DNA of 25,199 nucleotides from assembly GCA_964421005.1 (NCBI GenBank), contig CAYQUV010000008.1, positions 1 through 25,199 on the forward strand, read 5' to 3'. The notes under the pieces are model-generated. The model had not been told where the DNA came from, did no database searches, and saw only the letters and a list, made by a program, of their open reading frames with translations. Shown in pieces: positions 14,602 through 20,794 of the stretch (its first letter is position 1; the number at the start of each line of letters is the position of its first letter). The position numbers and the translations under genes are program-made. This DNA comes from CAYQUV01 sp964421005 (GTDB lineage: Bacteria > Patescibacteriota > Minisyncoccia > Minisyncoccales > CG1-02-41-26).

Positions 14602-15660
14602 TTAAGACGACCAGGTAATAAGGTTGTTTTTTATTTGGAATTTTCCGTCTAAGAATTTTTCAATTACCCAGATGTTAGTTTTACAATGCTCCGTGATTTC
14701 TGAAACAGAAACCAAGCTTTTGTCCGGAGATAATGCCATAAAAGGTAAAATTTGGTCAGCCATATATTTGTCAAGAGAAGCGTTTGATTTTCCTTCTTTT
14801 AAAAATTCCTCAGCGGCTTGCTTTCCAACCTCTTCTGCCGATTTACCCAGTTTTCCAAGATTATCAGTTCCGATAACCGTTTTTTCAAAAAAAGCTGTAA
14901 TATTAATCTGGCTTCCCGAGGATTGGCTTTTATAGTATTTTATTTTTTCTTCTATTGGTAATTTTAATTTGCCTAAAATTTCTCGGCTGGCAGCTGCTTG
15001 CCTTTCAGCTACTCTTTTTGTCTTTAGAGACTCCGAAGCTCCGGAAACTACTTTTATTTCTCGGAGAACGCCTCTCTCCGTTAAATTAATTTTTTTTAAT
15101 TTTGACGGATAAACTTCAACTTCAACTTCAGCCCCTCCTTCCGGATAAAATCCTCTTTGCTTGATGTTAATATCAACTGCTTTTTTAGCCAATATTTTTT
15201 CCAAAATTCCGAGAAACACGTATCGGAAATAGTCTATTGTCGGTGAGAAAAAAGTGTCGGTTGCTCCTCCCTTGAAAGAGATTTTTACCGGCTGGGGGGA
15301 TTGCCCTGAGTTTACCGAAGGGGCAAACAAACAGGGTAAAATCAAAGTTTGCAAGAGGAGAGTAATACTGCCTGCCGTTTCTATTTTTATTTCAATGTCT
15401 TTCGGCTGGATTTCTCCGGGATAAAACCAGATTTCTTCCGAGCCCAGTTTATCTCCTTCCAGTTTTCCGTTAGAAAGATGGTTTAATGCTCTCAATCCCA
15501 GAAGATGTTGGAGGGCCAAACCGGGTTTTGGTCTTGATTTGCGAATATTAAAAATATGGCAGGGCTTACCGGAAACAACTGAAAGAGAAGATGCTGTTCT
15601 CAATATTTGACCTCCCCCCTCACCAAACCCTCCATCAATTTCAACGATTTCATTTGCCAT
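14602..15660 (-). CDS. rtcA: RNA 3'-terminal phosphate cyclase
   Basis: Converts RNA 3'-phosphate to a 2',3'-cyclic phosphate through covalent enzyme-AMP. It has 352 residues. Motifs: IDGGFGEGGGQILRTA (8-23), RPKPGLALQHLLGL, GSEEIWFYPG, the family signature RGFYPEGGAEVEVEV, and DKYMADQILPFMAL. The adenylated histidine, H309 in E. coli within CHLLTN, corresponds to H325 in TEHCKTNIWVIEKFL, so catalysis should be intact. Near residues 112-122 the frame carries SVNSGQSP, encoded by a palindromic insertion and not expected in the family. Neither the ligase RtcB nor the regulator RtcR is seen in this window. The start ATG has no SD; the leader is shared with the divergent 103-aa gene. Confidence 0.95.
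   Translation of the reverse strand: MANEIVEIDGGFGEGGGQILRTASSLSVVSGKPCHIFNIRKSRPKPGLALQHLLGLRALNHLSNGKLEGDKLGSEEIWFYPGEIQPKDIEIKIETAGSITLLLQTLILPCLFAPSVNSGQSPQPVKISFKGGATDTFFSPTIDYFRYVFLGILEKILAKKAVDINIKQRGFYPEGGAEVEVEVYPSKLKKINLTERGVLREIKVVSGASESLKTKRVAERQAAASREILGKLKLPIEEKIKYYKSQSSGSQINITAFFEKTVIGTDNLGKLGKSAEEVGKQAAEEFLKEGKSNASLDKYMADQILPFMALSPDKSLVSVSEITEHCKTNIWVIEKFLDGKFQIKNNLITWSS
15301..15326. repeat. Small palindromic element inserted within rtcA
   Basis: TTGCCC (15301-15306) and GGGCAA (15321-15326) flank CTGAG...CGAAG-type arms, giving an imperfect palindrome. The core CCCTGAGTTTACCGAAGGG resembles the dispersed CCCTGAG..TTG.CGAAGGG repeats seen in many bacterial genomes, recalled from memory. 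It keeps the rtcA frame open and adds about eight residues between LFAP and QPVKISF. Confidence 0.5.
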
Positions 15661-15666
15661 AAATAT

Positions 15667-15695
15667 TTGACATAGAGCAAACTTTGCCCTAAACT
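15667..15695 (+). promoter_or_regulatory. Strong promoter for the 103-aa orphan gene
   Basis: A perfect -35 TTGACA (15667-15672), 17 nt, then TAAACT (15690-15695). It would give a leader of about 55 nt before ATG 15757. The minus-strand rtcA promoter probably overlaps (TGA-TAAAAT, 15705-15697). Confidence 0.55.
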
Positions 15696-15756
15696 AATTT
15701 TATCACAATTTACTTTATCATTTCAGCCCTTTAACATTAAAAAGGAGGAAAGACCG

Positions 15757-16068
15757 ATGAAGAAAACAAACGGCAAAACGGGCATAAAAACAAACGGAAA
15801 GAAAATTGTCTATGATTGGAGAAAAAGCTTCCATGTCGTTGAAGGCGAGTGCGGCAGAGAAAGCACTCGGGCTGAAAGCATTCGTGGGCAATTTCCTTCT
15901 TGTTTTAAAGAAGACTGGAGCAAGGGTCCTTCTAACGCTTCTTCACAGGTTAATTTCCTAGAGAGAGGATGTAGCTGCGGAAACCATATCCTTTACTGGG
16001 CAAGAATTCCCGAAGAGGGTTGGCCCGATGATTACGAAGAAAGGGTAAGAGTAATCGAGATAGGTTAA
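15757..16068 (+). CDS. Unrecognised 103-residue soluble protein
   Basis: I do not recognise this protein. It opens with a repeated Lys/Asn/Gly motif (KKTNGKTGIKTNGKK, 2-16), then a Trp/Arg region YDWRKSFHVVEGE (19-31). Cysteines lie at 32, 49, 72 and 74, the last two in GCSCGNH with H77, so a metal site is conceivable. The C-terminal part ILYWARIPEEGWPDDYEER is acidic and rich in Trp. There is no signal peptide or membrane helix. The expression signals are the clearest in the window: a TTGACA promoter, SD AAGGAGG (15742-15748) with 8-nt spacing, and a strong intrinsic terminator right after the stop, so it is a well-expressed single gene. Its base composition looks more GC-rich than its neighbours by eye. 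It lies between rtcA and the broken PRPP synthetase gene. Confidence 0.8.
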   Translation: MKKTNGKTGIKTNGKKIVYDWRKSFHVVEGECGRESTRAESIRGQFPSCFKEDWSKGPSNASSQVNFLERGCSCGNHILYWARIPEEGWPDDYEERVRVIEIG

Positions 16069-16099
16069 AAGTTTTTTCAAAAAAGTTTTTCTCAAAACT

Positions 16100-16137
16100 A
16101 AAAACGCTCGGACAAACAACCGGGCGTTTTTGTTTAG
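16100..16137. terminator. Intrinsic terminator after the 103-aa gene
   Basis: AAAAACGCTCGG (16100-16111) pairs with CCGGGCGTTTTT (16120-16131), 12 bp with one G-U, 8-nt loop, followed by GTTT. On the minus strand the same stem ends in TTTTTAGTTTT, so it may also have served the broken PRPP synthetase gene. Confidence 0.85.
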
Positions 16138-16164
16138 ATTTAATTGTATTTGTCGGTTTAATTG

Positions 16165-17029
16165 TGTTTTAGCAATAATTTCCAGAATTAAATCGGTTAT
16201 ATCAATGTATTCCTTTTTTGCCGGATGATATTTGCCAGGTAAAGTTTAGAATGTCTTTTCTATACTTTTAAGATGCCCAAGGGAAGGATACCGTGAGTAA
16301 TTAAAGTAGCGAGTTTTTTGCTCCAGATTTTTATACTCGTCATAGAATCTCACCAGAGTTCCACCGGTTTCCAGAATGTCATCAACCATTCCGATAATTC
16401 TTCCTTTTATCAGCTTTTTTAAATCTTTTGGACCTTTTATTTCTACGGTTCAGCTGTCAATTCTTTTCTTTTTTATCTCTTTGATTCCTGTTTTTCTTTT
16501 TTTCTCCGATATCCTGTGAAACAAAAAGAATATTTTGCCAAATTCCTCTTTTGTTTTTTTAATTAAAAGGGGAGTTGCTGATATGTCTTTGATAGGGTTT
16601 TTGCCTATTTTTTTCTCTCCAAGATGATGGTTAATGATATAATTTTTACTTTATAGTAATTTACCAGTTTCTCAATTAAATTCTTAGCAACATTAGTTTC
16701 TTCTTTCTCAAAAATTTTATCTTGCATCCTGTAAGGAAAATAGTTGAAGATATTTCAGGTTTTATTTTATTGCTTCTCAAGATATGTAGAATTGGTTCAA
16801 GTTGAATTAGTCCTTTGTTTGGGTTTGGTATTCCTAAATGGGGAACAATAACTCTTTTTTCTGAAAAAGCAGAGGATTATTTGATTTTGATATAAATTTT
16901 TCCATCGGGAAAATGTCTTTCTCTCTTTTTATTTTCAGCCGGTAAAACGACCTTGAAATCGTCTCTTTTCTTTTTAATTTTTTCAGCCAGATGCTGAAAT
17001 ACTCTGGTTGAGATAATAAAAGTTTTCAT
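16165..17029 (-). pseudogene. prs: Decayed ribose-phosphate pyrophosphokinase (PRPP synthetase) gene
   Basis: No long frame is open here, but reading the minus strand across frames recovers the PRPP synthetase order. From ATG 17029: MKTFIISTRVFQHLAEKI, then RHFPDGKIYIKIK and a TAA stop at 16879-16877. The same frame continues past it (EKRVIVPHL). A shift near 16730-16742 gives FPYRMQDKIFEKEE (family YFPY.RQDK.F..GE). A second shift near 16635-16645 gives NHHLGEKKIGKNPIKDISATPLL. A TGA follows at 16452-16450, then the PRPP loop GMVDDILETGGTLV (VDDILETGGT at 16386-16357). A third shift near 16320-16337 gives LATLITHGILPLG, and EYIDITDLILEIIAKT closes it. At least three frameshifts and two in-frame stops make function impossible without correction. 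A working enzyme, if any, must be encoded elsewhere. Confidence 0.85.
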
Positions 17030-17050
17030 AAATTCATTTTAAAGCAAAAT

Positions 17051-17078
17051 TTTACAAAATCGAAAAATGTGATAGAAT
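17051..17078 (+). promoter_or_regulatory. Promoter of the hisG-remnant/hisB/hisC unit
   Basis: TTTACA (17051-17056), 16 nt, then an extended -10 TGA-TAGAAT (17070-17078). The expected transcription start falls on or next to the ATG at 17085, so the message would be leaderless. The promoter is back to back with the start of the broken prs gene. Confidence 0.55.
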
Positions 17079-17084
17079 CATTTT

Positions 17085-17245
17085 ATGGAAATAATAATAC
17101 CGGCTATTGATAATATTGAGGGGAAATGCTTATACGATCTTTTAACTCTGGCTGAAGGAGAGCAAATCAGGGATCTTATTCCGAAATTAAAAAAGCCGGC
17201 TGTGCCGGAATTATTGAATTCCATTTAAATAAAGCGGTTGAATAA
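17085..17245 (+). pseudogene. hisG: Remnant of hisG (ATP phosphoribosyltransferase) C-terminus
   Basis: From ATG 17085 the frame reads MEIIIPAIDNIEGKCLYDLL, then LAEGEQIRDLIPKLKK. After the six-A run at 17189-17194 the family sequence continues only in another frame: AGCAGIIEFHLNKAVE, ending at TAA 17243-17245. EQIRDLIPKLKKAG.AGIIEF.LNK is the C-terminal regulatory-domain end of long-form HisG. One missing A in the run would explain the shift. The first 15 residues instead look like the start of HisA (IIPAID...GKC), so a deletion may have joined two his genes. Unshifted, the frame is a 47-residue peptide ending at about 17228. The stop lies 5 nt before hisB, as in an operon. Confidence 0.65.
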
Positions 17246-17250
17246 AATTT

Positions 17251-17841
17251 ATGGCAAGGAAAACATCTTTTCAAAGAAAAACAAAAGAGACCGATATAAA
17301 GATAGAACTGAATATAGACGGCAAAGGGAAAACCGACATTTCAACTCCTATTCCTTTTTTAAATCATCTTTTAGACAATTTTGGCAGACACGGTCTTTTT
17401 GATTTGAAAATTGCTGCCCGGGGAGATATTGAAATTGACCAGCATCATACCGTAGAGGACATTGGCATCTGTTTAGGCGAAGCTTTTAAAAAATCTTTAG
17501 GCAGTAAAAGAGGGATAGCAAGAGCAGGTTATTTTGTTTTTCCTTTAGATGAATCTTTAGCGGTGGTTTCAATTGATATTTCAGGCAGAGCTTTTTTAAA
17601 TTTTGATTGTAAGTTTAAAAGAGAGAAGATCGGAGATTTGGATTCCGATTTGATCAAAGAATTCTTCTGGGGATTTGTCAGGCATCTTGAAGCTACCTTA
17701 CATATTCGTGCTTTATATGGAGAAAACGACCATCACAAAGCAGAATCAATTTTCAAAGCTTTTGGTAAAGCAATGAAAATTGCCTGTTCCCGGGAAAAAA
17801 GAATTCTAAGAGAATTACCGAGTACCAAGGGATTAATCTAA
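17251..17841 (+). CDS. hisB: Imidazoleglycerol-phosphate dehydratase
   Basis: Dehydrates imidazole glycerol phosphate to imidazole acetol phosphate, the sixth step of histidine synthesis; a manganese enzyme that forms 24-mers. It has 196 residues, the normal length of the single-function form with no histidinol phosphatase domain. It keeps both metal-binding repeats: DQHHTVEDIGI (HHxxED at 65-70) and NDHHKAESIFKAF (HHKAE), plus TPIPFLNHLLDNFGRHG and the closing LPSTKGLI. Nothing suggests inactivation. It follows the broken hisG remnant by 5 nt and precedes hisC by 5 nt, sharing a promoter at 17051. No SD is seen in front of the ATG. Confidence 0.96.
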   Translation: MARKTSFQRKTKETDIKIELNIDGKGKTDISTPIPFLNHLLDNFGRHGLFDLKIAARGDIEIDQHHTVEDIGICLGEAFKKSLGSKRGIARAGYFVFPLDESLAVVSIDISGRAFLNFDCKFKREKIGDLDSDLIKEFFWGFVRHLEATLHIRALYGENDHHKAESIFKAFGKAMKIACSREKRILRELPSTKGLI

Positions 17842-17846
17842 ATATA

Positions 17847-18917
17847 ATGATAAAAGAGCGGATTAAAAAAATGAGCCCTTATAAACCTCCTTTGGAAGAA
17901 AGAGCTTCAAAAGGATATTTGCTTTTAGATTTTAACGAAAGAACTATTACACCGAGTTCAAGAATCAAAGGAGCATTAAAAAAATTTATTGACTCAGGGA
18001 AAATTCAAGTTTATCCAGAGTACGGCGTCTTAGAGGCGAAAATTGCGGAATATGCTGGGGTAAAGCCCGGTCAAATAATGGCAACTAATGGCGGAGACCA
18101 AGGGATTGATATAGTCTCGCGAGCTTATCTTGATAAGGGGGATAAGGTTGTTATTCCTTTTCCGGCTTTTGCTATGCATTATCAATCAGCCAGAATCCAG
18201 GGAGCTGAAATTTTGGAACCTTCTTACGATGAAAAAACAGGAAATTTTCCTTTAAAAGAAGTATTAAGCCTGATTTCTAATAACGGCAAAATAAAACTGG
18301 TTATAATTTGTAATCCCAATAATCCTCTTGGAGTTTCAATTTCAATTGAGGATATTGAGGAAATTTTAAAAAGGGCAAAAGAAAAAGAAATAGCTATTTT
18401 GCATGATGAAGCCTATTTTGAATTTTCTGGGATAACTTGCAAAGATTTGATTGATAAATATGATAATCTTTATATTATGAGAACTTTTTCCAAGGCATTT
18501 GGTTTGGCAGCTTTCAGAATCGGCTATCTTATTTCTCAGGAGAAAAATCTTCGTCAGTTATTAAAAATTAGAGGCCCCTATGATATTAATATGTTTGCTA
18601 AGACCGCTGTTTTAGCTGCTTTGGAAGACCCGGGTTATATGAAAGAATATGTTGAAGAGGTAATGGAGAAGTCAAAACCTCTTTTGGAAAATTTTTTAAA
18701 AGAAAAAGAAATTAAATTTTTTCCTTCCCGGGCAAACTTTCTTTTTTTGAAAGTTTCTCAACAAAAAGATATTATTGAGGGCTTGAAAAGTGAAGGTATT
18801 TTAGTGAGACCCAAAAAAGGTCTTGGTAATATAGATGGAGTGAGGGTTAGTATAGGGACATTGGAGGATACCGAAAAATTTATAAAAGCTTTTAATAAAG
18901 TTTTTAAAAACATCTGA
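17847..18917 (+). CDS. hisC: Histidinol-phosphate aminotransferase
   Basis: A PLP-dependent class I/II aminotransferase that converts imidazole acetol phosphate to L-histidinol phosphate using glutamate. It has 356 residues, the normal length. Motifs: LLDFNERTITPS (the usual L..NEN.. opening), YPEYG, ATNGGDQGID (usual NGSDE), ICNPNNPLG, HDEAYFEF with the PLP-ring Asp187, and TFSKAFGLAAFRIGY with the Schiff-base Lys216. The basic residue that binds phosphate near the C-terminus is probably the R in VRVSIGT. Replacement of GSDE by GGDQ is a small departure. The fold is shared with other HisC-like aminotransferases, but linkage to hisB by 5 nt supports the histidine assignment. Confidence 0.92.
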   Translation: MIKERIKKMSPYKPPLEERASKGYLLLDFNERTITPSSRIKGALKKFIDSGKIQVYPEYGVLEAKIAEYAGVKPGQIMATNGGDQGIDIVSRAYLDKGDKVVIPFPAFAMHYQSARIQGAEILEPSYDEKTGNFPLKEVLSLISNNGKIKLVIICNPNNPLGVSISIEDIEEILKRAKEKEIAILHDEAYFEFSGITCKDLIDKYDNLYIMRTFSKAFGLAAFRIGYLISQEKNLRQLLKIRGPYDINMFAKTAVLAALEDPGYMKEYVEEVMEKSKPLLENFLKEKEIKFFPSRANFLFLKVSQQKDIIEGLKSEGILVRPKKGLGNIDGVRVSIGTLEDTEKFIKAFNKVFKNI

Positions 18918-18998
18918 ATTCTGGATAATAAGGTTAAGAAGTTTGGCAAATTGAACCCGTGCCAAGCGTGTCAATTTTTGATGATTTACAAGCCGAGG

Positions 18999-19028
18999 TT
19001 GACAAGCGTTTAAAATAAGTTAGATAAT
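18999..19028 (+). promoter_or_regulatory. Promoter for the IMPase-like gene
   Basis: A perfect TTGACA (18999-19004), 18 nt, then GATAAT (19023-19028). The ATG at 19039 is 10 nt past the -10 box, so the leader is about 4 nt and there is no SD. TGTCAA (18969-18974) forms an inverted repeat with the -35 box. Confidence 0.55.
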
Positions 19029-19038
19029 AAGAATTGTT

Positions 19039-19932
19039 ATGAATAAAAACAAAAAAATCAAAAATTTACTGATTGAGTACTTAAATGAAGTTACTCAGGA
19101 GGTTAAATCGAGGGCAGCAAAAGATGAGGGAAGAGAAATTTTAGGCGAGGTAATTAACAGGCCCGAAGATATTGATATTGGCATTGATAAAGTAGGCGAG
19201 GAAGTTTTAGAGAAATTGATTAAAAAATATGGTCTCAGAGCAACTATCTATTCCGAACCGGAAGGCAGAGATATTGCTAACGGAGACCACCCCGATATTT
19301 ACGGTTCCATTGATCCCTTTGACGGTTCTGTTCTTTTTCTTAGAGGATTTGAACATGACTGGTATTCTGCCTTGAGTTTTTACGATAAGCAAAGAAAACC
19401 GATTTATTCCGGAATTGCTGATATTTTAAATGAAAAATTTTATCTAAGCGATACAGATGGTAACTATTTGTTTGATGTAAAGTCCCAGAAGAAGAAGAAA
19501 ATTTTACCTTCCCGGAAAAAGAAATTAACAGAACCCATTGTTTTGGCGTCTTATTTAATGAGTTCTCGATATTCCGAGAAGTTTCTTGATATTTTTGGCG
19601 ATTTGGTAAAGAATTTACATCCTAAAGCTCTTTTCTATCCTAACGGCGGTTCTTATATTTATGCCTATCTGGCTGCGGGATTGGTTGATGCTTATGTAAT
19701 GTTTGATGAGCCTCGTTCGGAAATAGACCCGGGCTATCCGATTGCTAAAAATGCCGGTTGTTCAATTGTTAGCGTTAATTCTGATGGAAGTTTTCGGGAT
19801 TATGAATTCAGCCCCGGGAAACAGCATGATAAAGTGGATTTATTGATTGCTTCTTCTACCATTGAACTTCGGGACGAACTGATAAAATACTATGTTAAGA
19901 GATATAATGAGAAATATTCTTTTAGAGAATAG
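19039..19932 (+). CDS. Inositol-monophosphatase-like sugar/polyol phosphatase
   Basis: A 297-residue enzyme of the lithium-sensitive Mg2+-dependent phosphatase fold. The metal centre shows E73 in IYSEPEG (usual GEE) and the signature IDPFDGS (91-97, usual DPIDGT), while EIDPGYPIAKNAGC near residues 225-240 stands in for WD.AAG...L..AG, with Asp kept. YPNGGSYIYAYLAAGLVDAYV is the family core before it. Candidate substrates are inositol phosphate, fructose-1,6-bisphosphate, PAP or histidinol phosphate (HisN type). The position after hisC makes histidinol phosphatase tempting, but it has its own promoter and an intergenic gap of 121 nt, and sequence alone does not settle it. Confidence 0.8.
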   Translation: MNKNKKIKNLLIEYLNEVTQEVKSRAAKDEGREILGEVINRPEDIDIGIDKVGEEVLEKLIKKYGLRATIYSEPEGRDIANGDHPDIYGSIDPFDGSVLFLRGFEHDWYSALSFYDKQRKPIYSGIADILNEKFYLSDTDGNYLFDVKSQKKKKILPSRKKKLTEPIVLASYLMSSRYSEKFLDIFGDLVKNLHPKALFYPNGGSYIYAYLAAGLVDAYVMFDEPRSEIDPGYPIAKNAGCSIVSVNSDGSFRDYEFSPGKQHDKVDLLIASSTIELRDELIKYYVKRYNEKYSFRE

Positions 19933-20026
19933 AGATTAGGGAGGAATGAAAGATATTGAAGTTTATATAATGGCTTGCTGGTAATTTCGAAGAACTGAAA
20001 TTTTTCTCTTTCTCTCTCAATTATGC

Positions 20027-20054
20027 TTGACAAATCTACTTGGTTTAATAAAAT
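20027..20054 (+). promoter_or_regulatory. Strong promoter with a long leader before the GreA-like gene
   Basis: A perfect TTGACA (20027-20032), 16 nt, then TAAAAT (20049-20054). Transcription would begin near 20061, giving a leader of about 230 nt before ATG 20294. Within the 361-nt gap 19933-20293 the part before this promoter has only a weak AATTTC/GAAATT stem with a T-rich tail (about 19984-20010) that could end the previous unit. Confidence 0.55.
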
Positions 20055-20169
20055 GAATTAATTGTTTTAGATAGTGCAATGAACTAAGATTATTGAGTTT
20101 ATTGCTTTAATAAAAATGTCAATCAAAAACACAAAAGAAACTAATTCTCTTACAATCTGGCCTGCTTCA

Positions 20170-20283
20170 AAAAAGGTCGCCCTTTTTATTGTCTTTACTT
20201 TTGGAAAATGATTTACCGGGGGATTAGTTGAAAATAAAAAAAATAAAAACGATTCTCTCCTAATCCCCTTAATCAAGGGGATT
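20170..20283 (+). promoter_or_regulatory. Leader RNA with mutually exclusive hairpins before the GreA-like gene
   Basis: Three elements are visible. A small hairpin AAAAAGG/CCTTTTT (20170-20176, 20181-20187) ends in a T run. GGGGATTAG (20219-20227) pairs over 9 bp with CTAATCCCC (20260-20268). AATCCCCTT (20262-20270) also pairs over 9 bp with AAGGGGATT (20275-20283) through a 4-nt loop, followed by TTATAAAAATATG. The last two share 20262-20268 and cannot form together, as in an attenuator or riboswitch. The downstream hairpin ends 10 nt before the start codon and hides the only SD-like AAGGGG. No known riboswitch class is recognised. Confidence 0.45.
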
Positions 20284-20293
20284 TTATAAAAAT

Positions 20294-20773
20294 ATGATAA
20301 GAGAGAAAAAATTCTATTTAACTAAAGAGGGATTACAAAAAATAAAAACCGAGTATCAAGAGCTGTTAAAATTAAAGAAAATAAAATTAAGAAAAGAGGC
20401 TCCTCCTTTTTTGCACTCTGAAGAAATAAATGCCGAATTTATTTCTTTTCGAGAAGATTTTGACAATCTGGAATCAAGAATTAATGAACTGGAGCAGATT
20501 TTGAAAAATTACGAACTGATTAAACCTCCTTCTAGAAGAGAAAAGGACAAAGTTCACTTAGGAGCAACTTTAAAAGTTGAGTTGGATGATGAGATTGATG
20601 AATTTACGATTGTTGGTACAATCGAAGCTGACCCAACCAACAAAAAAATTTCTGATGAGTCACCAATTGGTAAAGCATTGCTTGGTCATAAAGTGGGCGA
20701 CCAAGTAGTTGTAAAAACTGAAATGGTAAATCACACTTGTAAAATATTAAGGATAAAGTATAATAATAAATAA
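20294..20773 (+). CDS. GreA/GreB-family transcript cleavage factor-like protein with altered tip
   Basis: A 159-residue protein with the Gre layout: an N-terminal coiled coil (about 8-75, opening LTKEGLQKIKTEYQELL) and a C-terminal FKBP-like domain with VHLGATLKVE, TIVGTIEADP and SPIGKALLGHKVGDQVVV. Gre factors enter the RNA polymerase secondary channel and place two acidic tip residues at the active site to cut backtracked RNA. Where E. coli GreA has D41 and E44 in GDLKENAEY, this protein reads HSEEINAEF, so the two positions are S42 and I45, with two Glu between them. The coil is about two residues shorter. It may be a modified cleavage factor or a Gfh1-type inhibitor. It is followed 21 nt later by the M49-like gene. 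Confidence 0.85.
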   Translation: MIREKKFYLTKEGLQKIKTEYQELLKLKKIKLRKEAPPFLHSEEINAEFISFREDFDNLESRINELEQILKNYELIKPPSRREKDKVHLGATLKVELDDEIDEFTIVGTIEADPTNKKISDESPIGKALLGHKVGDQVVVKTEMVNHTCKILRIKYNNK

Positions 20774-20794
20774 CTTCCTTAAGAATTTTTGATT

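Noticed and set aside
14602..15660. Suspected loss of catalytic His in RtcA because of KYMADQ
   Set aside because: The E. coli protein also has Tyr there (EYLADQ); the catalytic His is further on and is present as H325.
20067..20276. Minus-strand 69-codon frame across the leader of the GreA-like gene, starting at TTG
   Set aside because: No SD, no recognised family, and it lies antisense to the promoter and leader hairpins. A small unknown membrane peptide cannot be fully excluded.
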